Source of the DNA: Taudactylus pleione
Lineage: Eukaryota; Chordata; Amphibia; Anura; Myobatrachidae
Reading direction: 5' to 3'
DNA: 64,000 nt
Assembly: GCA_031769625.1 (NCBI GenBank)
Contig: JAUIMM010000115.1
Span: forward strand, 15,918,501-15,982,500
The notes beneath the pieces were generated by a model, which was not told the origin of the DNA, did not search any database, and was given only the letters and a program-made list of their open reading frames with translations. The position numbers were made by a program, and so were the translations under genes. Of this stretch, positions 56,517 to 64,000 are shown one piece after another (within the stretch, counting starts at the first letter, position 1; each line of letters opens with the position of its first letter).

Positions 56517-57065
56517 GGCCCTGATTCAGAGCCGGACGCTCTGACCAGAGCGCTCGCTCTGAATCAGGGCCCTCCTCCATTAAAATGGAGCGTCCTCCTG
56601 GACGCTCATATAGCTGTGGGTCACCACCCACAGCCTATACGAGAGCGCAGGATGATGGTCGCGATGGTCTTGACCATCGCGACCATCGCCACTGCGAGCC
56701 GAAGCCTGCGGTTGAGTTTCTCAACCGCAAGGCCCGGAGTGATTTTGGCTCTATCAGAGCCAAAATCACTCCCACTGACATCACTAGTGATGTCAGTGGG
56801 CCGGCTTCTGACAGTAGGCGTTCCCTTGGGAACGCCCCCGTCTCGGAGGCACACCCCCAGCACGCCCACCAAAGGGGGCGTGCTGTCAATCAACATCGAC
56901 AGCACGCCCCCTTTGATCAGACACAATGAGCGAAGGAAAGTCCTTCGCTCGTCGCGTCTCGCGTATGCGCACAACGGAGCTCCCTCCGTCGTGCGCATGC
57001 ACAGTGCACACCATCGACCCACTTGCGAGCGGACAGCCGCTCGCGAGTGGGTCTGAATCAGGCCC
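56517..57065. mobile_element. Multi-hairpin MITE, tandem copy 2
   Basis: Nearly identical to copy 1 across its whole length. It shares the TTA at 56514-56516 with copy 1 and the TTA at 57066-57068 with copy 3. The matching frames on both strands (such as 56616-57056) reflect the palindromes and near-identity, not a gene. Confidence 0.92.
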
Positions 57066-57068
57066 TTA

Positions 57069-57618
57069 GGCCCTGATTCAGAGCCGGACGCTCTGACCAG
57101 AGCGCTCGCTCTGAATCAGGGCCCTCCTCCATTAAAATGGAGCGTCCTCCTGGACGCTCATATAGCTGTGGGTCACCACCCACAGCATATACGAGCATGC
57201 AAAAAGATGGTCGCGATGGTCAAGACCATCGCGACCATCGGATTTGCGAGGGAAACACTGCGGTCGGGTTTCCCAGCCGCAAGGCCAGGAGTGATTTTGG
57301 CTCTATCAGAGCCAAAATCACTCCCACTGACATCACTAGTGATGTCACTGGGGCCGGCTTCAGACAGTAGGCGTTCCCATGGGAATGCCTCCGTCTGGCA
57401 GGCACGCCCCCGGCACGCCCACCAAAGGGGGCATGCTGTCAATCAACATCGACAGCACGCCCCCTTTGGTGCGAGACCCGGAGCGATGGAAAGCCCGTCG
57501 CTCGCCGGGTCTCGCGCATGCGCACGATGGAGCTCCCTCCGTCGTGCGCATGCGCTGTGGGGAACATCGACCCACTTGCGAGCGTACTGCCGCTCGCGGG
57601 TGGGTCTGAATGACCCCC
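57069..57618. mobile_element. Multi-hairpin MITE, tandem copy 3
   Basis: Left part close to copies 1 and 2; the right part diverges (GGTGCGAGACCCGGAGCGAT) and the right end is GGGTCTGAATGACCCCC, like the left end of 27803. TTA at 57619-57621 closes the array. Confidence 0.92.
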
Positions 57619-57621
57619 TTA

Positions 57622-58238
57622 ATTAATTTCTAAAATCAATTTGTAAATAACTAGTAAAGCGTCCTAGTGCATATAGTATTCCACATACAAACCTTAAAAG
57701 TGCTTTTAGTGTATAAATAATTTCATAAATAACCCCACATGTTTTGAATTAAGTATGTAAAACACAATGTATTTGTCTCAACAGGATGGCTGTGCAAAAA
57801 TTGTTCACACAGTCCTAAAAAACATGCAACACACATTAAATAGATAAAATATATAGAGAGGCAGAGTGAGTTTAATAATAAAGAATCGGTAATGAGCTTA
57901 TCTCATGTTCAGGTTAGGAAGGTCAATGTAGGCAGGAATCTCATATCCCAATATGCTTCGTCTGGAATCTAGACTTCTAGAAAGGGATATTCTTCTTGTG
58001 CGTTGTCTTTGTATATTGTTGTTTCTGTTCATGATTTGGAGATGACCCATCCTCTGACAACATCTTTAGGAAAAGCAACGGTTTTATAGTGCTGGTGGCC
58101 CTTTTGTCGGAAATTCTTTTTATTTTTAGTCATATTGTCTGGCGGTGGCCATTTTGGAAAGTTCCTATATGTTCAAAACACAAGTTAAAAGGTGTGTATA
58201 AAAGTGTAAAAATCAGAAGGGTTTTCTTAAAACCAAAT
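57622..58238 (-). pseudogene. Possible PLE N-terminal region, minus strand
   Basis: On the minus strand at about 58070-57885 one reading gives RRISLSRSLDSRRSILGYEI after SEDGSSPNHEQ in another frame, similar in character to the Ser/Arg-rich start of PLE ORFs. The rest is AT-rich. It lies downstream of an RT piece on the same strand, so if real it belongs to another PLE copy or a rearranged one. Confidence 0.3.
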
Positions 58239-58275
58239 TTAGGGCCTGATTCAGACCCGCTCGTGAGCGCACAGT
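58239..58275. mobile_element. Single end of a multi-hairpin MITE
   Basis: TTA, then GGGCCTGATTCAGACCCGCT and CGTGAGCGCACAGTGG; then PLE coding sequence begins at once. Only about 37 bp of the MITE remain, without the other end. It adds some 12 residues to an apparently open minus-strand frame. Confidence 0.75.
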
Positions 58276-58970
58276 GGTTGCTTTTATAGTGGAGGTAGTT
58301 ATTGGTATCCAACTTTTTGATGAAATTCTTTTTTGTAATTTTCTCACCTTTTCCCTTTAGCACCAAATCTAAAAATTCAATTAAGTGGGCATTGATGGTA
58401 GAGGTGAGTTTCAAGTTCATGTTATTTTTCAAGATGTGAGATACAATTAATTTAAAAACCTCCTCGGAACCTTCCCAGATTATTAAAATATCATCAATGT
58501 ACCTCCTGTACAGTATGATGTTCTTTTTAAATGGGTTGTTGTTATATATGTAGTTTACCTCCCAGCACCCCATGAATAGATTTGTGAAGCTGGGGGCAAA
58601 TGTTGTCTCCATCGATGTTCCGCAAATTTGTATGTAATATTAGTCTAAAAACTTAAAATAGTTATGTTCCAGGATAAAAGCCATCAAATCACATAAAAAC
58701 TGCCTGTGTGCATTGTTAAGGGACTGATCCCTATTCAAAAAAGTCTACAGGCAGTGATTCCTTTTGTGTGCTCAATGCATGTGTACAATGACTGTATGTC
58801 AATTGTAGCCCAGCAATATGTTTCCTTCCATTGTAAGTTTTCTATTACTTGCAAAACATTTGTCGTGTCCTTTAGATATGAATGAAGGTGTTCTACATAT
58901 TTTTTTAGGAAAACGTCGATGTGCTCGGAGAGGTGAGATGTAAGTAATTCAATCCTGGCTATGATGGACC
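58276..58970 (-). pseudogene. Penelope-like reverse transcriptase fragment, YIDD intact
   Basis: On the minus strand: LLTSHLSEHIDVFLKKYVEH, ATIDIQSLYTCIEHTKGI, then TTFAPSFTNLFMG, and the catalytic box LYRRYIDDILIIW followed by LIEFLDLVLKGKGEKI. A stop occurs before the APSF block. Both ends are cut: by a Tc1 fragment near 58971 and by a MITE end at 58275. The family differs from the PLE at 27752, which has lost one catalytic Asp. Confidence 0.85.
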
Positions 58971-58974
58971 AGTC

Positions 58975-59395
58975 TTGCCATGGTGTATGACCTGTGACAT
59001 GAAGCTGTCTTCGACAACCTCACCTTTGTAGCAGAGTTTGGCTGTAACTCTCCCAGTTTTAAGCATCCGACACAGCTGTTTCTGTTAATGACTGTGCTTC
59101 AACCTACATATGAAAATGATGATCATTATCACCTGTTTGGTATGATTGGTTAATCATACACCTGACTATAATCCTACAAAATCTCTGACTTTGTGCAAGT
59201 GTACCTAGAAGAATTGATACTGTTTTGAAGGCAAAGGGTGGTTACAATAAATATTGATTTGATTTAGACTTCTCTCCTGTTCATTCACTTTGCATTATGT
59301 TAATTGATAAAATTAAACTATTAACACTTCTTGTTTTGAAAGCATTCTTACTTTGCAGCATTTTTTCCACACCTGCCTAAAACTTTTACATGGTA

Positions 59396-59398
<3 letters not shown>
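58975..59398 (+). mobile_element. Truncated Tc1 element (right part)
   Basis: The sequence from about 58975 ends TGGTACTG followed by TA, and contains CACACCTGCCTAAAACTTTT, the inner part of a known Tc1 end, plus the AT-rich 3' region of that family. The left TIR and nearly all coding sequence are missing. Breakpoint with the PLE reverse transcriptase near 58971. Confidence 0.75.
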
Positions 59399-59429
<31 letters not shown>

Positions 59430-59910
59430 CCCCCCCTACTATAAAAATCAGGACTGGCCCTGCAGCCTGGTGCTGGTACCTAAATTACGGTGGACCCTAC
59501 TCATTTTGTTCCCCATAATTTTAGGTACCAGGACTGGCTGACAAGTCTGGGGCTGGTTAGGCTTTTGGGGGGGACCCTACATCATTTTTTAAATATATTT
59601 TAACCCATTTTTTACAGGTACAACACACAAGCAGCTTAATCATATCTCACGGATATGTGCAGGCTGCTTGTTCGGGTGAGTTTGGCAGAAATAAAAGATT
59701 GCAATCTCGGGTGAGTAATCTCATCTAAACTCATAAATAGGGGGAGAAATCTCGATCTGCTTCACAATTGGTAAACTCACTTTCAGCTAAACTCACTTCT
59801 TAGTAAATCTGAGAGTTATTAAAGGGTAAACTCACCCAAGTTTCGGTGAAGCAAAGTGAGTTTAAAAAAATGTAAACACGACCAAACTCGATTCTTAGTA
59901 AATTTCCCCC
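59430..59910. repeat. Copy of the unclassified repeat found at 15250-18415
   Basis: It shares CAGGACTGGC, GTGCTGGT, CTCACGGATATGTGCA and GGGCTGGTTA-type stretches with 15250-18415, followed by many AAACTCAC/GTGAGTTT segments. No insertion is seen in it, so it can serve as the reference for the interrupted copy. It begins right after a (TA)n tract (59399-59428). Confidence 0.55.
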
Positions 59911-59911
59911 C

Positions 59912-60178
59912 AAGTCATCTTGTCATTTAGTCCATTCAGGGAAATGGTGTTTAGGGAGTAAATCCATTTAGCTTGAACTTGTAGTAGCCTGCCTGCTCTG
60001 TCTCTGCCCCTCAACATCTTTGGTACATGGGCAATTTCCAGATTTTTGAGGCTAGTGAATGTCTTTTGTCTGCAAAATGCCTCACCACCAGCTAGTCTGA
60101 AGTTTTGCCAGATAGAGCTGCCTTGATGGCAGACCCATGGAGTGCCTTCCTCTCTCTCATAGATCTTGTGGTCTTGCC
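59912..60178 (-). pseudogene. Penelope-like GIY-YIG endonuclease, C-terminal half
   Basis: From 60178 on the minus strand: GKTTRSMRERKALHGSAIKA, then VRHFADKRHSLAS and a KLNGFTP end, as in PLE endonucleases. At least four stops are present. The N-terminal half is at 61150-61477, separated by a hAT MITE. Confidence 0.75.
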
Positions 60179-60186
60179 CCCATAGT

Positions 60187-61141
60187 CAGGTCCGGTGATG
60201 GGGGGGCCCAGCGGTACAACTGTACCGGGACCCGAGGTCCTAGGAAGCCCTGGAGTGTAACTGCTTCCTGTGCTGCTGCTGCAGTGATCAGCAGGGTGCA
60301 GGCATGTACAGGTCTCCTACTGATCACTGCAGCAGCAATGCAGGTAGCTGTCCAGGGTTCGTCCAGCAGGGTCACAGCTTGTAGTTGCTGAAGATACTGT
60401 TCAGCCACAAACAGATCAGAGCAGCCGGGCAGCCACCCATCAGTCATGTGATGTGGTTGCCCCTCCAAGCCACGCTGCTGTCACAGTGTGCACAGTGTTT
60501 CTACTATGTTTTCGATGCCTTATTACTGATTGGTGGATGACACTAGTCATCCACCAATCACTGTTCTGGAAGTATCTAAGCACTGATTGGTGAATGGCTG
60601 CAGCTATCCACCAATCAGAGGAAACTGCAAATGCACTGGGATAGGAAGAGCCGGAGGGGACAGGACAGCACAGCAGGAGGAGATGGCCACCCCCATAGAT
60701 CTGAGGTCTGAATTTTAAATGGATTCTATTTGCAGGGAGGTAGATAAGGGGAGAGGTATGGGACATCGTGGCTATAGCTGTATGAAGATGGGGAGCAATT
60801 ATGGGACAATTGTTTGAGGAGGGGCAATTTACAGACATAATTGATGGAGGAGGGGGCAGTTCTGGGACATAATTAGAATTGTTGGAGGGGGCAGTTATGG
60901 GACATAATTGTGTCAGGAGGGGGCAATTGTGGGATATAATTATAATTGTAGGTGGAGGAACAGTTAGGGGACATATTATAATTGTGGTGGGGGGACAGTT
61001 ATGAGATATAATTGTGTGAGGAGGGGGGCATTTATTGGTCATTATAGTGTGAAGACTAGCCTGTATCTACCAGGGCCTGAGGATGGGAGGCCCCTAAAAA
61101 TATGGGTATACCGGGCCCCATGATTTCTGTTGCCACCCCTG
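60187..61141. mobile_element. hAT-type MITE inside the PLE endonuclease
   Basis: Ends CAGGTCCGGTGATGGGGG and TGTTGCCACCCCTG are imperfect inverted repeats; flanks cccatagt (60179-60186) and cacatact (61142-61149) agree at 6 of 8 bases. It holds a hairpin at 60285-60350 (CAGTGATCAGCAGG/CCTACTGATCACTG) and a minisatellite of about 30-bp units (GGGCAGTTATGGGACATAAT) at 60780-61040. It splits the endonuclease just at its GIY-YIG strands. Confidence 0.8.
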
Positions 61142-61149
61142 CACATACT

Positions 61150-61890
61150 AGAATTCACATGGGCAAATGATCACGTACGCAATAACATTTGAAGTACAAG
61201 TTAGCACATGCTTGATCCTGAATTTACAATCCTGATGTGGGTGCTTAAAACTGGTTGCTACAATCATATTGTAACAAGTAGGTCTCCATAGGCACTTATA
61301 GCACCCAGGGGTTTTGTACAAGAAATTTGTTGAGGGAGTGGCTGAGAAATTAGGTATATCCATGTGGACAACAAAGTCCTTTATATTTTTACCTCTAGCA
61401 AAGTAGGTCATAGCTCTCTTGTGTCTAAAGCAGCAGAGATCCTTGTTCATAGCGACAATGGGCCATAAGGCATTCATTGTTCTTGATAGAAACAGGCTTG
61501 AAGTGTTATAACTGCTGACCCATGGTATTGTAGGATCAGTTTTCCTAATGTTGGTTGAAAGTAGCTTTGCTCTAGGAATGGATAATACCTCTTTTTAGTT
61601 AAATAACAATTTTTGGTCATAGCATCTGTCTGAAATTGTCTATACAATTTTGTCCAATTGTGAGTCCAGCTGGTCACGTTCGCTTGTGATTCATGCCACC
61701 CGAATCATTTGTGATTTTGGCAATCCTTTAATAAGGGCCTTGGGATGGTGACTGTTAGCCCTCAATAACGTTTTCTTGTTGGTTGGTTTTGTGTAGACCT
61801 CGTTGTGGATAATTCCCTTTCTTATACAGTCTTTTACTTCTAAATACTTTAAAGACACTTTGCTGCTCTGGCCAATTCTCCAGATACCTC
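61150..61890 (-). pseudogene. Penelope-like linker and GIY-YIG start
   Basis: On the minus strand the reading includes RGKNIKDFVVHMDIP, a Cys-rich TPGCYKCLWRPTC, SFKHPHQDCKFRIKH and ending NVIAYVIICPCEF, the first strand of the GIY-YIG domain. Upstream pieces (61480-61890) resemble the region between RT and linker, with stops and frame changes. Confidence 0.7.
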
Positions 61891-61894
61891 AATC

Positions 61895-62733
61895 TGAGAA
61901 TCACCAACAGTGACTTATGGTTACCTCACCAACTGCAGTTAGTCTAACATGGTACTGCCACCACCAATGAAGTTCACGGGAGTCGTTAGGTTCTCTCCTC
62001 AAATCTCAATATTGCACACTCACTTACATATAGGTATGTAGCTTTGACCTCACAGGCTTGTGAGTTTGACAATAACACAGAGAATACACTGGTTTAAGAA
62101 TGTTTAATCCGAAAAATATTTCCAAGGTTATTGATTACAGAAAAAAGGTAATACAAATATGGACAATACAAATATATCACAAATATGTTTCAGAAAGTAA
62201 AATTAATTAAAATTATAAAAAAAACAGTCTTTACACTTCTTAGACTCTGTTGTGAAGGAGACACATGGGGTCCAGGCCAGTCGTCTCGGGACTCTCCTTG
62301 GGCACAAGAACACTTATCATTGAGGGAGAGTCACAGTTATACCATCACAGCTGCACTAGCCCCCACCTTTGGGTTTTTAACTCTTTCGTTGCTGGACACT
62401 GGACATTAAGAAAGTGGTCACACCCTTCCGTATTGTCTATAGGAAGTAGGGGGACTTGAAACAGAGTGAATGGGGTCTTAGAAACCAGTAAGCAGGTAAC
62501 ATAGCATACATTCCTGTCATCTCCCTCCTAAAGGATTTTATATCCCAGGACCTGGGTTGACCAGGTCTGACCATCTGCATTAAGGATGTAGCTCTCCCCA
62601 AACTTTATGGCATGTAGAGATAAGAGATGGTTATCTGGATGCCTGGTTCCAGGGAGACAAATCTCTCCCAAGTCTTGTATTCCTACAGGTCAAATACAGG
62701 ACACTGCCTAGTAGAAACCATTTTGATTCACAC

Positions 62734-62774
<41 letters not shown>

Positions 62775-62880
62775 CACACATTCACATGACATCATTCCTG
62801 GTGATTATTCTTGAGGTAAACACAACAGGTAGGTTAATTGGAGAGTTCCTGGAATTAATTTTGGATATTAGATGAATAAA
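61895..62880. repeat. Unclassified insertion splitting the PLE, possibly a solo LTR
   Basis: About 1 kb without PLE similarity separates the PLE linker from its RT. It includes a (TA)n tract at 62738-62766. Length and lack of coding are compatible with a solo LTR, but I found no convincing TG...CA ends or target duplication. Confidence 0.3.
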
Positions 62881-62884
62881 GTTT

Positions 62885-63240
62885 GATTTCCCACCTGTCC
62901 ATAGAGAAACAATTTAACAGTAAAATATCACAATCTCAGGATCCTGAAAGAACATTTTGATCTCCTCTTGCAACATGAAAATGTTTGCATATGATGGGGC
63001 CACATTCTCCCCATAGCGCATCCGTTTAGGTGTAGATAGAATTTTTCATCAGGAAGTAGTTCCTTGTTAATGTTAACTCCAAAATATGGATAATCAGGTC
63101 CCGGTTGATGGAGTCCTTCTTCTCCTGGATGAGAAATCTTTTCATTGCCTCTAATCCTTTCAAGTGGGGAATGCTTGTGTAGAGACTACACACATCCATA
63201 ACACATATCAATGTGTTATGGGGTACTGGACCCACCTTGT
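62885..63240 (-). pseudogene. Penelope-like reverse transcriptase fragment
   Basis: Minus strand: NTLICVMDVCSLYTSIPHLK, then LELTLTRNYFLMKNSIYT and, in another frame, NVAPSYANIFMLQEE, matching the first palm Asp block and the APSYANLFMG block of PLEs. The YIDD box is not present here. It lines up with the linker and endonuclease pieces downstream on the same strand. Confidence 0.75.
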
Positions 63241-64000
63241 AAAGATGATTTAGAAAACACCCACCACAATTTGTCTGGATCAGAATGGTCAGCTCTTAGA
63301 AAATTAGGTGAAGTACAAAAGAGCCAGTGATACAAGTTATCTCTCTCTCTCTCTTTCTCTATCTGAATACCAGCAGTCATAGACACCACTGGCCTGCCTC
63401 TACCACTTAGCAGGCCACTGATTGCTGACCTTCCTAATTAGAATCCTGAAAAGAACCCAGCTGGGCTCAGGCTAGAGATGACATAACACCTCTCAGTTAT
63501 TAATACCACTAATCTCCAGTACCAATGACTAATGCAGGGAACCAACAATCACTTATAAGAACCTGCTTAGTGCACTCCTCCAGATGCTGGATGCTCTTTC
63601 TCCAGAACTATACTCTCCAATATAGTTTTCTTCCAGTGTTGTTTGAAGTCCAGCATTCAGTTGACTCCACAGCAGCATATATCCACATTTCCATCTGCTG
63701 TGTTTCCAGGCAGGGTCCTCATAGAAGCTAAGTACTCTGTTGCTTTCATGGTGGGAACCAATTACACTGGGCCATGACCTGAGCCTTCATTGAGTAAAGT
63801 CTTAGACTCTGTGCCAGGGTACTTGGTTGTGCCAATTCCACCTGCTTGCATTTATTTTCTGTGTTTGTGTACCAACACATCAGTTGTAATCTTTATTTAC
63901 ATGTCAGTGAAGTGTTTAAAATAGTATGCCAGAAAATCCATGTGTAATATTTGTATCCTATTCCAAGATGTGATATTGAGTCATTTGCTAAAGTAAATTA
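63241..64000. other. No recognised feature; short (TC)n at 63340-63358
   Basis: Mixed composition. Short frames carry no domain signature, and no repeat end could be defined. Confidence 0.4.

Noticed and set aside
56034..57626. Overlapping frames of 70-150 codons on both strands across the tandem MITEs.
   Set aside because: The frames are nearly the same in each MITE copy and mirror each other because of palindromes. No start context or domain supports a gene.
60440..61042. 200-codon minus-strand frame rich in Pro, Ile and Thr.
   Set aside because: It follows the 30-bp minisatellite of the hAT MITE and has no independent signature.
1..64000. A conserved host gene or exon set.
   Set aside because: No frame outside the transposable elements shows a protein family signature or convincing splice structure; the window may be intergenic or intronic.

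Overview
This window is eukaryotic and looks like vertebrate, most likely frog or toad, gene-poor DNA. No host gene can be supported. Nearly everything recognisable is transposable elements, mostly old and nested in one another. The organism is inferred only from the element types: hAT elements with TAGAGATGAG ends, Harbinger elements with a MADF partner protein, Penelope-like elements (PLEs) with GIY-YIG domains, Tc1 elements, a chromodomain Gypsy and a retrovirus-like element primed by tRNA-Pro. No gene names the species.

Layout. 642-9313: an endogenous retrovirus on the minus strand, with 2.2 kb LTRs that each hold about 0.75 kb of CA/GA repeat, a gag with one in-frame stop and small pol remnants. 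9544-15025: a multi-hairpin MITE, a locally duplicated segment, and a 3.6 kb hAT inserted in the second copy of that segment. 15250-18415: an old repeat that took three later insertions. 20309-21229: a hAT MITE. 21704-24030: a broken Harbinger element whose MADF gene is split by its own transposase fragment. 24030-34560: a rearranged PLE on the plus strand, interrupted by a MITE and by a Tc1 element (31083-32663) whose 360-codon transposase is uninterrupted. 34960-35651: a second Harbinger fragment. 35762-38652: a Gypsy element with most of gag-pol deleted. 39484-44217: MITEs and quiet AT-rich DNA. 44451-48502: a PLE framed by about 1 kb inverted arms, each with a hammerhead-ribozyme-like motif. 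48509-50298: nested MITEs. 50728-54394: a second hAT. 54436-55793: a deleted Tc1. 55966-57618: three multi-hairpin MITEs head to tail. 57880-63240: fragments of two different PLEs on the minus strand with further insertions.

How the parts relate. The multi-hairpin MITEs carry 3-bp TWA duplications and GGNCCTGATTCAG-type ends, which points to Harbinger-type mobilisation, although their ends differ from those of the Harbinger elements seen here. Several sit in a GGAC-TWA-G context. Insertion order can be read at several places (Tc1 in PLE, MITE in Gypsy LTR, MITE in MITE, hAT in a duplicated segment). The only protein that still looks potentially active is the Tc1 transposase at 31323-32405.
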